Below the pieces are notes generated by a model that saw nothing but the letters and a program-made list of their open reading frames with translations, was not told the origin of the DNA and did no database searches. 64,000 nucleotides of DNA. Source: Streptomyces typhae. Lineage in GTDB: Bacteria; Actinomycetota; Actinomycetes; Streptomycetales; Streptomycetaceae. The stretch spans positions 223,734 to 287,733 of the forward strand of contig NZ_WPNZ01000013.1 of assembly GCF_009755605.1 (NCBI RefSeq). The letters are read 5' to 3'. This document shows, one piece after another, positions 1 to 9,600 of this stretch (position 1 is its first letter; each line of letters starts with the position of its first letter). The position numbers and the translations under genes were made by a program.

Positions 1-1
1 G

Positions 2-330
2 GTCGACCGCCCGGTGACGCAGGATGAGAAGGTCGCAGCCGTCGCCAACCTGACCCGCGACGACGGGGTTGCCGCCCAGGTCACCAGTGACCTGCTGAAG
101 CGGCCCAAGGTGACCGAGCACGTCATCCGGCCGAGAAGATGCGGGTGGTCACCGAGCCGACCCGCGACGACGACACCGCCAAGGAGGTCACCCGCGACCT
201 TCTGCGCCGTCCGGCGGCGGCCCGCTCGACGATGCGGGACGACACCACGCGGATACTGGTGAACCGTACCCATTTCGACAACACCGCGGAGAGCCGTGAG
301 AGGATCCGCGACCGTGCCCCGGCCGCCCGC
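2..330 (+). pseudogene. DUF6192-like protein C-terminal remnant, frameshifted
   Basis: Open from the left edge. Two in-phase repeats of a motif of the form LTRDD-x-VA-x-QVT-x-DLL-x-RP are readable, the first in frame 2 (about 2-135) and the second in frame 1 (from about 139), so a frameshift lies near 130-140. The pattern is what I recall from Streptomyces DUF6192 (ParB-like/KorB-type hypothetical) proteins; that assignment is from memory. The reading runs without a stop into an IS5-type transposase tail, so the true C-terminus is lost. It is a fragment, not a working gene. Confidence 0.5.
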
Positions 331-414
331 AACGGACGTCTTCCCCAGCATGCCGAAGCCCACCGGAACTGGGCGTTCATCGCACTCATGACCCGGCGTC
401 TGACACTTCAATGA
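325..414 (+). mobile_element. IS5-family transposase C-terminal tail (remnant)
   Basis: The last about 28 codons read RLPQHAEAHRNWAFIALMTR and then a few residues to a TGA. This matches the tail of Streptomyces IS5-type transposases (a YERLP-x-HAEA-x-I-x-W-A-x-I-x-LM-x-RRL pattern). Only the tail remains. Related tails recur near 48.2, 60.9, 61.1 and 62.9 kb. Confidence 0.6.
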
Positions 415-476
415 GCTGTCATGCATCGGGACACTTCCAGCATGAACGTAGGTGCCCCGCTCGTCGGCCCAAGCAG

Positions 477-1079
477 CTACGACGAAGCCAACTGCTGACT
501 CTTCTTGACGGCAGCTTTGGCGGCTCGCTCGATGTTCGCTCGGTGAGCTTCCCAGAAGGCCGCGTCGTGTCGTGGAGTCGCGTACTTGGCTGCTGTCCCT
601 GTCGAGTTGTCGAGCTGTTCGCGCAGGATGTCGGCGTGTCTAGCGTGCCGGCTTGTCTCGGTGAGCACGTGGACAAGGATGTTGAACAGCTGCACGTTGG
701 GGCGTGGCCACCAAGGGACTTGGCCGGGGTAGTCGATCGGGAGGGCGGTGATCGTCGCATCTGAGTGCTCCCATACGCGACGGTAACGGTCGATGATCTC
801 CTTGCGTGTCTCGTGCTCTGTTGCCCACATGTCGGCGCCGCGCTCAGCGGCATTGTCCCACCGGGGCAGAGATTCGGGGAACGGTCGGTCGAAGACTTCG
901 CCGAAGTACCTGGACTCGCAGAGCGACAAGTGCTTGACCAGGCCGAGAAGGTTGGTACCGGTCGTGGTCAGGGGGCGACGGATGTCGTACTCACTGAGCC
1001 CTTCGAGCTTCCAGAGGATGGCCTCGCGCATCTCTCGCAGATCGTTGTGCAGGTAGTCCTTCGCGAAGCCATCAATCAT
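477..1079 (-). CDS. DinB/DUF664 family protein
   Basis: A 200-aa single-domain protein starting MIDGFAKDYLHNDLREMREA; an in-frame upstream ATG at 1097 would add six residues. The pattern fits the DinB-like four-helix fold of the DUF664 group: an N-terminal helix, then LVKHLSLCESRYFGEVF with the first metal-ligand histidine, and a later NILVHVLTETSRHARHADIL helix with further histidines. Members are thought to be metal- or thiol-dependent enzymes of uncertain substrate (the superfamily includes mycothiol-dependent isomerases and transferases). It stands alone among pseudogenes with no operon partner, so its role cannot be inferred from context. Confidence 0.8.
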   Translation of the reverse strand: MIDGFAKDYLHNDLREMREAILWKLEGLSEYDIRRPLTTTGTNLLGLVKHLSLCESRYFGEVFDRPFPESLPRWDNAAERGADMWATEHETRKEIIDRYRRVWEHSDATITALPIDYPGQVPWWPRPNVQLFNILVHVLTETSRHARHADILREQLDNSTGTAAKYATPRHDAAFWEAHRANIERAAKAAVKKSQQLASS

Positions 1080-1097
1080 GAGGCACGAGCCTGTCAT

Positions 1098-1586
1098 GCG
1101 TCGTTGACGAGCTCAACCCTCGACCAGCCAGAGGAAGAAAGGCACCTACTTGAGGCGTATGGAGGCAGACCATCGCTGTGGGGCTTTCTGGGGCTCGCTC
1201 GTGCCAAACACCCCAGGTCAACTGCACCTGCCGTGCCGCCGACCGCCCCATCGGGAAATCGGCTGCGAGCTGACCGGCGACCAGGTCCACACCCTGCCCA
1301 CCTGAGCCCTGCGTGAGCGACCGACATCGAAAGCTAACTGATCACCGACCCGGCAGACGCAACGGTGACGGCGCCCGTTCAAGCGCTTGCCTCAGCGATC
1401 GTTGCGGCAGCGCAGCGGAACCATGACCTGCCTCCCGGGAGTACTTCTTCACCGCGTGCGGGCGATCCGCGGAACGGCGCCGTGCGCAGACCAGCTCCGT
1501 ACTACGAATTCCAGCGGTACGACACAAGGCTTCCGACCCGACCGGACACGTCGCGCAGCAGAGCAGCGGTATGTGCTACTGGCTGG
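1098..1586. other. Intergenic stretch without a supportable gene
   Basis: Short open frames occur on both strands, but none has a ribosome site with coherent codon bias or a recognisable motif. No tRNA, long inverted repeat or terminator was seen. Confidence 0.5.
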
Positions 1587-2192
1587 CTATCCGTTCCCGC
1601 GCCCTGGCTCCGAGAGCGGGTTTGACCCGCCGCCGCGCAGAAGCCGGACGCACAGTTCGTCTTCTTCATCGGTCGTGCGGAGACCGGGGGCGTGCTCTGT
1701 GGGCCACGGTTCGCGCAGCGCCCTCTCGATGCGCTCGCTGCCGCGGAGGATGATCGTGTCCCGGTCCGTGCCGGCAGGCCAGACCTGCAGCAGGTAGTCC
1801 TCTACCGGATCGCCGTCGGCTTGGCTGGGGGCGCCGGCGCGGCCGCGGGCGTGGACGCGTACGCGGTAGGGCCCGCTGCCTTGCGTGCTCAGAGCTGGCA
1901 GCCGGGGGTAGCGGCTGTCCTCGAGGGAGTGTGCCCGCAATCGGCCGGTGGGGGCCTGGACGGTGACTTCGATGATCTCTTCCCATTCGTCCTGGCTGTC
2001 GGCGGCGGGCGGGGGTTCCAGGCTGGTGAGGGTCTGCACGCGGACAGGGCCGAAGGCGACGCCCGTGGCGATGAGCGCGCCGGCGGTCATCACGGCCACC
2101 AGGCCGTTGGAGAAGTCCGCGGTGTCGGCGGGGAGGTCTCCTTCGTCCAGGATCCCGAACAGGCCGTCGATGGCTTCCACGGTGCGCATCAT
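1587..2192 (-). CDS. Hypothetical protein, possible immunity-type protein
   Basis: A 201-aa protein starting MMRTVEAIDGLFGILDEGDL; a longer start at 2264 exists. It has a mixed alpha/beta N-terminus, a block GSGPYRVRVHARGRAGAP and then PVEDYLLQVWPAGTDRDTI. I recall this type of protein as a common Streptomyces hypothetical but cannot name a family. The location beside toxin-gene debris is compatible with an immunity role, which is inference only. Codon bias is normal for the genome. Confidence 0.55.
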   Translation of the reverse strand: MMRTVEAIDGLFGILDEGDLPADTADFSNGLVAVMTAGALIATGVAFGPVRVQTLTSLEPPPAADSQDEWEEIIEVTVQAPTGRLRAHSLEDSRYPRLPALSTQGSGPYRVRVHARGRAGAPSQADGDPVEDYLLQVWPAGTDRDTIILRGSERIERALREPWPTEHAPGLRTTDEEDELCVRLLRGGGSNPLSEPGRGNG

Positions 2193-2327
2193 CGTGCCGT
2201 CCTGACCTATGCCGTCTGTCCGTCGGCGGGGGGTGCCCGGGGCCGGACGTGGTCGCGTGTCCAACCCCGGACACTAGTGCGGCGGTACTGCTGGCGGGCG
2301 GCTTTCAGCCGTCCTCTCGCAGCTGTG

Positions 2328-3293
2328 TCAGGGGACGATCTTCACGTCGAAGGGGTTCCCGTCCAGGACGGGTTGCGCCTTGTAGAACGCGCCGGTGGTG
2401 CCGCCCCGGGAGTTGTTCTCCCTCTCGGATACTGCGCAGGCGCCGGCGCCCTTCGAGCCGGTGCTCGAGGGGATGTTGTTGTAGGAGCAACCGTCAGCAC
2501 CTTTCGGGAAGCCACGCGGAAGGTCGATACAGCCGCGCGGCTTGAGGTCGTCCAGGAGCAGGTTGATGACGGTGGCGGCGGCCTCGCTGGGGCGGTGCCG
2601 TATCCGTTGCCCCATCACAGGTGCTCGGACGGTGTGCAGCGGGCGGGGTGGAGGTGGCCGTCGCTGGTGGTGACTCACACGGTGTGGTGCAGGACGACCG
2701 AGGCGAGTTCGGCGTCGTCGGCTGGGAGGGAGAGCCGGACGCAGAACCGCCAGACCTGCATCCTGGGTGTGATCGGTGGTGCGCGGGACGGGCATGTCGG
2801 TAAGCGAGGCGATGAAGAACGCCTCCGTCTTCTTGCCCTGGGCGAGGACGACGTGGGCGGCGGTCGGATCGCACATGGTGAGCCGGCGGGCCCACCGCTC
2901 GCTGACGGCGGCGGTGCGCATCGGCACCTCGGGTGAGCGCGCCGAAGGGGGCAGGTCCGGTTGGCGGCCGACGGCGACCTCTATCGCCGCGACGGCGTCG
3001 GGGTGGGTGCTGAGGGCGAGCTTGTGCCAGCCGGTCTCAAGGACCTGACGGTCGCCGTCGGAGCGCAGGGGGTAGTGGCCGGCGCCGGGTTCGGCGGCGA
3101 TGAGGACGGGGTTGCGCCGCTCGCCGTAGCCCTCCTTGCCGAAGATCTCGTTGTCGTGCCGGGTGTGGTCGATGCGGTCGTTGCCGATGTCGTTGGCCAT
3201 GTCCGTCGCGGCCAGGTGCGAGGTGATATCGAAGGCGTCGTTGCCCACGACGCGGCGCAGGATCATCTCGTTGTCGTTGGCCGCCACCTCCAC
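2328..3293 (-). pseudogene. Decayed toxin-like gene with NucA/NucB-type C-terminus
   Basis: The open frame spans 321 codons but the middle (about 2600-2780) reads better in the other two frames, so at least two frameshifts are likely. The last 35 residues, ending NNSRGGTTGAFYKAQPVLDG then NPFDVKIVP, resemble the end of NucA/NucB extracellular deoxyribonucleases (NSSQGG...LDGDPFxVKV). The expected catalytic block CDEYPFAST is degraded to CSYNNIPSST. The N-terminal part starting MEVAANDNEMILRR is not recognised. Position next to an Rhs tail fits a detached toxin tip. Confidence 0.45.
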
Positions 3294-3462
3294 GACGGCC
3301 GGCCGTGGGGCCCCGGCTCCCTGGATCAGGTGCGGCAGGCGCGGCGGTCAGGCCACCAGAGCAGGTCGTGCCCGGCCGGGGCGGCGACATCGCCTTGGCC
3401 GGGGCCCTGTTGCAGCACTGCGGCGTGGGGAGTCGACCTGGTTGGCGCCGCTGGGCATGAAG

Positions 3463-3516
3463 AGCCCCGGCTGGATGTGAAGAGCCCCGGCTGGACAGGG
3501 AAGACCAGCCGGGGCT
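3463..3516 (-). terminator. Hairpin with duplicated arm, terminator of the leftward small genes
   Basis: AGCCCCGGCTGG (3483-3494) and CCAGCCGGGGCT (3505-3516) form a perfect 12-bp stem with a 10-nt loop. The AGCCCCGGCTGG arm is duplicated 20 bp away at 3463-3474, so two alternative stems can form. It lies just downstream of the leftward gene at 3603-3737. No strong T-run follows. Confidence 0.55.
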
Positions 3517-3602
3517 GTATGAGACGGCATCGGAGGCGCCCGCTTCGGTGAAAGGCTGACGCTTTCACTACGTTCGCCGCAGGTGAGTGTGAGGCCGATG
3601 GC

Positions 3603-3737
3603 CTAGTCGCGGCGGCGCCGTTGCCACCACACCATGGCGACCAGAATGACGATGGCGAGACCGATGAATACCACAAGGTCGGTCGTACTGTTGACCTCAT
3701 AGACGCCGCGAGCCGTGGGTGGACTCAAATTCATCAT
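3603..3737 (-). CDS. Small single-span membrane protein (44 aa)
   Basis: ATG at 3737 with a GAGGTG ribosome site a few bases upstream. It encodes 44 residues: a short polar N-terminus, a clear hydrophobic span LVVFIGLAIVILVAMVWW, and a strongly basic tail QRRRRD, giving an N-out/C-in prediction. It follows the 67-aa membrane protein at 3792-3995 on the same strand and could share its transcript. A role as an immunity or accessory membrane peptide for the adjacent Rhs relic is inference. Confidence 0.6.
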   Translation of the reverse strand: MMNLSPPTARGVYEVNSTTDLVVFIGLAIVILVAMVWWQRRRRD

Positions 3738-3791
3738 GCAACACCTCTGTCAATTCCTTGTGAGGCCCGCAGGGCCGCACATGCCTCGGTC

Positions 3792-3995
3792 CTAACGGTG
3801 CTTGAACTGCTTGTAGCGGACAACTGCTATCCCGGTTCCAGGTGCCAGGAGGATGAGCGGTGCGGCGAGTGACGCCCCGAGCGATCCCCCGGTGAGGTAA
3901 GAGATGAAGAACCACACCAGATAGAGGACTAGCAGGACGATGAACAGTTGCGTCATCGCTCGACGAGGACCTGGACGCTCAGGGGGCTCATGCAT
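3792..3995 (-). CDS. Small membrane protein overlapping the Rhs tail (candidate immunity)
   Basis: 67 aa from ATG 3995, or 54 aa from the internal ATG at 3956. The start overlaps the Rhs stop (...GCATGAG) so translation is probably coupled. It has two hydrophobic stretches, TQLFIVLLVLYLVWFFISYL and SLGASLAAPLILLAPGTGIA, and a basic end YKQFKHR. Genes in this position behind Rhs toxins are usually cognate immunity genes; two membrane spans would fit protection against a membrane-acting tip. No family was recognised. Confidence 0.6.
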   Translation of the reverse strand: MHEPPERPGPRRAMTQLFIVLLVLYLVWFFISYLTGGSLGASLAAPLILLAPGTGIAVVRYKQFKHR

Positions 3996-5712
3996 CATTG
4001 ATCATCCTGTTCGAGGGCAGCCACTTTTCGACCGCTGCCCCGGTGTTGGCGCCAGCGGCAACACAGCCTGCGGTGGACAAGAAGCCAGTCTCCGGTCCCG
4101 TAGCGGCCTCGCAAGCGGCGCCTGCGACGAAGCCGGCTGTGAAGGACGCGAAGCCGCGGGCTGCGCCTAATACATCTCCGGAGAGGAGGTCTTTGCTTGC
4201 TCCGTACAGATCGAAAGCGTCCTGCACTTTCCCGCCGAAGTCAGACACCTTCCCCAACGCATCCCCGATCTCCCCAAAAGGCAGGGTGCCGTTGGGGTCG
4301 ATCTTATTGACCAGGTCGCCCTCCGCATACAGGTAGGCGTTCTTCTCCTGGCCGGAGGGGTCGGGCTGGGTGAAGCGGGTGATGTGCGGGTCGTAGTAGC
4401 GGGCCTTGAAGTGGTACAAGCCCGTGACATCCTGGTAGCCGCCGGCGAAGCGGTAGGGGTGGGAGACCTTCTCCGAGGTCGCCCGCGTTCCACGCCACGG
4501 GGGCTGTAGCTGTAAGTGTTGACCTTCGTACCGGTTTCGTCGGTGAGCCCGATGACGGATCCGAGCGCGTCGGTGAGGTAGGAGTACGACTTGCCCCCGG
4601 TCGTCATGGAGTTAAGCGTGCCCCCGGGCTCCCGGTTGAATCCCGTGTCCACACCGGCCGTGCTCTTCACCGAAAGGCCCAGCGGCCCGTTGTGGAAGAA
4701 CGTGTCCCCCAGCCGGATGCGTTCGCTCTGGTCAGTGGAGCCGTACTGGCCCTCATATGTCGTGCCGCCGACAGTGATCGAGGTCATCTGGCTGAAGTCG
4801 GACCACTGCTCGCCGGTGCGGGCGCCCTCCAGGGTCGAGGCTCCTGCGGTCTCGTTCCCGGCTGCGTCATAGGACCAGTTGGCGCCGCTGCCGTTCTTCG
4901 CCGTGATCTGCTCGGCATCGTTGACGGTGAACGTGGAGTCGCTCGGGCAGCCCTTGCCGGTGCCCTGCGAAGTGAGGTTCCCGGCTTGGTCGAAGCAGTA
5001 CCGCCAAGAGTAGGTGGGCGTGGACCCCTTCTCCTCCTTGGCGTAGGAGAACCGGCCAGCACTGTCGTAGGTGTAGCTGATCTTCAAATCGGCGACCGCG
5101 TCCGTGTGGGTGCGGACCTTCGTGCCGTCCTGACCCGCGTCGGCGTAGGTGTAGGACAGGTCGACCAGGGTGCCCTTGGGCGAGGTGGCTTTGATCTTCT
5201 CGGGGCGGCTGGACTTGTCCGGGGTGACCGTCTGTTCTGTGCCACCGGGGTAGGTGGTCTTGGTGCGGGTGTCGTTCTTGTTGTACTCGTACGTGGTGGT
5301 CCTGCCCGCCGGATCCTTCAGCTTTGCGAGCCTGTTGACCTTGTTCCAGGTGTAGTCGGTGACCCCGGCCGGGTCCTCATAGGTCTCTATGTTGCCCCCG
5401 CGGGTGTGTAGGTGAGCTTGGTCTGCGAGGCGTTCTGGAGCGTGCGGACGGTCCCGCGGGACAGCGGGTCGAAGGCGTACTTGATCACGCCGGTGCCGTC
5501 CGAGCGCTGGGTGAGGTTGCCGTCGCCGTCATAGGAGTACGCCACCGTGGCCTTCGACGAAGAGGTCACCTCGACGACGCGGTCGCGCTCGTCGTACGCG
5601 TAGACGGACTTGATGCCGCGCCCATCGGTGACTTTGGTGACCCCGCCGTCGCCGTTGTGCTCGTACTTCGTGGCGTGCCGCTCGGGATCGGTGACCGTCG
5701 TCGTGCCTGCAG
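3988..5712 (-). pseudogene. Rhs/YD-repeat protein, truncated and frameshifted
   Basis: YD repeats (YSYDGDGNLT, YTYDSAGRF, YDAAGNET) and the Rhs core signature (GLYHFKARYYDPHITRFTQP, NAYLYAEGDLVNKIDPNG) are clear, but three frames are needed: 5712-about 5400, about 5400-4490, and about 4490-3988. The N-terminal part is missing; upstream of 5712 the sequence changes to an unrelated coding fragment. The tip after the core is about 85 residues, rich in Ala/Gly (GAARGFASFTAGFVAGAACE), and looks membrane-seeking rather than enzymatic. It ends overlapping a small membrane gene. It is probably a displaced Rhs cassette no longer expressed as one protein. Confidence 0.8.
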
Positions 5713-5996
5713 CACCACAGCCGCACCGGGGTCAGTTCCTCGAGCAGCGACGGGAGGGTGACGAGGTGGGGCAGCAGGTCCGTCACGTCCGTCATGTCCG
5801 TCACGTTCGTCACGTCCGTCACGTCCGTGCCGGGCCCGTAGGCGGCGTTCATCAGGTTCTCGGAGGCGACGGTGAAGTCTTCGGCGATGTCGCGGATCGC
5901 TTCGGCGCACCGGCGGGCGCGTCGGGCATCAGCCGCGGGCCCGGAGGAGGGAGGGTGGCTCGCTGCGTGGGCCCGGGGACGGGTATGCGTGGACAC
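5713..5996 (-). pseudogene. N-terminal fragment of an unrecognised protein with VTD repeats, fused to the Rhs relic
   Basis: Starts MSTHTRPRAHAASHPP at 5996. A helical region RRCAEAIRDIAEDFTVASEN is followed by a TDVTDVTNVTDMTDVTD stretch and LLPHLVTLPSLLEELTPVRL. The frame then runs into the Rhs relic out of frame near 5712. The family was not recognised; the junction indicates a deletion or recombination between two genes. Confidence 0.4.
5778..5830. repeat. 9-bp tandem repeat (GTCACGTCC-type)
   Basis: About five to six imperfect copies of a 9-mer near GTCACGTCC, encoding repeated V/M-T-D triplets in the minus-strand frame. It looks like replication slippage within a coding region. Confidence 0.75.
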
Positions 5997-6639
5997 GGGT
6001 GACCTCTTTCGGGGGTGCCGGCCGGGTATCTGTGCCCGCCTGCTGAAGATGCAAGATCGGCTGAATGCGGGCCGGGCGGCGCGGACGGCGGGTCCGCGTC
6101 ACCCGGCCCGCCGACTCAGCTGCGACGGATCCGCGGCCGGACCAGGGCAGATCCATGAGGCGCCGTCAGGAACAGCACCGGCAGCGGCAGTCCCGGGGCG
6201 GGAAAGGCGTCTTCGGCCGTGGCGAGGACGGCCAGAGCGCCGACGGGAAGACTGGCCCCCGGGGCCCTGTGCTCCTCAGTTCGGCCGCGAGCGGACGAGA
6301 CTACAGACCCTCGAAGCGGAATCAGCCATGTTGACAGACAAGAGTGTTTCTTGTGGGAAACGCGGGATTGGTTCCCTTGGTTGCATGTCGCGACGCTCCT
6401 GACACTGTCCCGGTGAACTGGCAGTTCGACGGTGAGGCGAGTGCCTGGCGCAGCTCGGCATCGTGGGTTCGCTGGAACGTGGCGAACGCGAATCAGGTCA
6501 GTGTCAGCGGACCTTGTTGAGCCCGCATGTGCGGACTGGTCGGCTGGTGCTGCCAGCTCGTCGGCCAGTGCCGACGATCTGGTGGGTGGCGTGCGCGCAC
6601 CCTGCGCGCCGCACTACATCACTTCCCTCAGGAGAAACG
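5997..6639. other. Upstream region of the large Rhs gene
   Basis: No gene is supported. The open frame of the Rhs gene continues upstream to 6463, but codon use and composition there are not protein-like. The stretch 6320-6400 is relatively AT-richer (TGTTGACAGACAAGAG near 6329) and could hold the promoter; this is a weak suggestion. Confidence 0.4.
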
Positions 6640-9600
6640 TTGAGACTCAGACGGCTATGTACGACCGTCGTTGCACTCACCGTCTTAGGGACCGCCCTGC
6701 CGCAGATCGCCGTGGCGCATTCGGCGGTCGGTGGCAAGGGTGCCGTGACAGCCGACGTCGGTCGGGCGCGGGACCAGGAGTCGCCCAAGAGCGGCGACGG
6801 TGACCCGGAGCCCAGACGTGAGCGCTTACCCAAGGGGGTGAAGGCCCCGCAGGCCAAGCGCGTCAAGGAGTTGAAGGGGGAGCGTACGCCGAGTACGCGG
6901 TTCTGGGAGTTGTCCGACGGGCGCGTGCAGGCGGAGCTGTCGGCGTTTCCCACCACCTACAAGGCGGGTAACGCGTGGAAGCCGATCGACACCGACGTAC
7001 GGCGCGCGAGCCAGCGGCGCGGCGGCGGGGTGTACGAGTTCGCCAACACCACTAACACCGGGCGTAGTTACTTCGGGTCCGACGCGCGCAGACTGCTGCG
7101 GTACGAGGCCGGGGGCGGGCAGGCCGTCACGGTCGGGCTCGATCGGAAGGGGCGACTGAAGCCTCAGGTCAAGGGGGACCGGGTCACGTATCGCGACCCG
7201 GTGTCCGGCGCCCGGCTGCGGTATCAGGTCGGGGTCGGGCAGGTGAAGGAGGAGATCGTCCTCGCCGAGCGGCCGAAGGGGCAAGTCTCCTTCGACTTCC
7301 GGCTCGACGCCGACGGGCTGCGGCCCGAACCCCGCAAGGACGGTTCGATCGCCTTCTTCGGGGAGTACTCGCGCCACCCCGCCCTGGTGATTCCGGCCGC
7401 TCACATGACGGACGCCAGGGACGTCGTGTCCTCGCCGTACGGGAAGGCCGGCTCCGTCAAGGTACGGCAGAAGCTCAGCAAGGACGGTGACGCGTGGCGG
7501 GTCACCGTCACGCCGGACGCCGACTGGCTCGCGGCGAAGCAGCGGCGCTACCCCGTGGTCATCGACCCCACCATCACCATCTCCCCGCGGCCCGCGCAGT
7601 CGCAGGACGTCATGGTCCTGTCCGATCAGCCGGGCGTGAACTTCAACGCCAACTGGCGGCTCGCGGTGGGCAGGACGGACACCGGCGTCGCGCGGTCGCT
7701 GCTGAAGTTCCCGCTGGACGAGATCCCGGCGGGCGTCGACATCGACTCGGCGCGGCTCGGCGTGTACTACGACCAGACGCACACCACGAACGGCAACGAC
7801 GTCACCATCGAGGCGCACCGCGCCACCGGCGCCTGGGACGAGGCGACGGCCACCTGGGACAAGACCGACAACCTGGCGGGAGAGCTGTCGGGCACGACGG
7901 TCCGTACCGATGACGGGGACCCCGGCACGGCGGCCGTCGGCGACTGGCCGAAGGTGACCACCACCGGCGGCGACGCGACCAACAACGACTACCTCTACAA
8001 CAAGAACACCGCGCGCAACGAGTCGTACACCTGGCAGCCGAAGGTGCCCGAAGGCTCCACCTACCGGGTGGAAGCCCACTTCCCGAAAGCCTCGGACGCG
8101 GCCAAGGACGCCCCGTACACGGTCACCCACGACGGTGGCACGAAGACCGGCACCGTCGACCAGAACGGCGCCGACAGCGCCTGGAGGCCCGTGGTGGGCG
8201 GCCAGATCGGCTTCGCCAAGGGCACCGCGGGCAAGGTCGTGCTCGGTGACACGGGCGACGGCGGCAAGCGGAACATCGCCGACTCGGTGCGCCTGGTGAA
8301 CCCCGCCCAGGTCGTGAAGAACAAGGGCGAGTACAACCAGTGGCACAACTTCCCCGTCAAGGACACCGTCCAGAAGTGGGTCGACGGCACCGCCAACCAC
8401 GGCTTCGTCCTGCGGGCCAAGGACGAGTCGGCCGACGCCCCCAAGGGCGGCCCGCGCTACGAGCAGGCCGACTACGACTACGGCGGCGAGACCTCGACGT
8501 ACCCCCGCCTGACCGTCACCTACGGCAAGGTGGGCAGCGCCCTCGACTCGCCGACCGTCGTGCACGGCAACGGGCCCGAGCTGTCGTGGTCGAAGTACAG
8601 CAACGACTCCGACGACCCCGACCTCGACATCGCCGAGTACCAGATCCACCGCTCGACGCGGGAGGGCTTCGCGCCGGACGCCTCGACCCTGATCGCGCCG
8701 GTCAGCAAGGCGAGGACCACCTTCCGCGACACCACGGCCACGCCGACGCCGGACAGCAGCACGAACGAGATCGGCCGGGTGTACTTCTACCAGGTCGCCG
8801 TCAAGACCAAGGACGGACAGCTCCTCGGTTCGCCCGTGCGCATGGTGGGCATTCCCAAGGCAGGGCGCACCATGAAGCTCATCCAGGCGGGCCAGAGCGA
8901 CACCACCCTGTCGTCCGCCAAGCCCGACACCAACCTCGACGCCCTGCCGTCCTGGGACGTGGGCCAGACGTGGACGAGCGTCGGCAACAACTCCGACACC
9001 TACGGCAAGACGCGCGCCGTGCTCAAGTTCCCCACGGGCAGCGTCCCCTCGACGGCGACGATCCTCGAGTCGCAGCTTCAGATGTGGGGTTCGGAGACCA
9101 CCAGTGAGAGCCGGGGCGCGGTGTACGAACTGCACGCGCTGACCCGGGACTTCGACGAGAAGAAGGCGACCTGGAACAAGGCCGACGCCACCACCGCCTG
9201 GACCAAGGCGGGCGGCGACTACTCGGGCACGGTCTCCGACACCGTCCCGGAGATCACCAGCGACGTCGGCCGGCACTGGTGGGACGCCACGGCACTGACC
9301 CAGAAGTGGGTGACGAAGCCGAGCAGCAACACCGGCGCCCTGATCAAGCTCAAGGACGAGTCGGCGACCGGCGGCCAGGAGCGCACCCTGTTCCTCTCCG
9401 CGGAGGCCAAGGACAAGCAGCTGCGGCCGCTCCTGCGCGTCATCTACGTCGACTCCTCGACCGAGTCGACGTACTACGCGCCGAAGACCCCCTCCCGCAT
9501 GACGGAAGGCCTCACGTACACCACGGACGTCACCGTCACCAACACCACCGACAGCCCCTGGCCCGCAAGTGAGCGCGAGCTGTCGTACCGCTGGACCCTG

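Noticed and set aside
5778..5830. CRISPR array
   Set aside because: Units are 9 bp without spacers and lie in a coding frame; no cas genes anywhere in the window.
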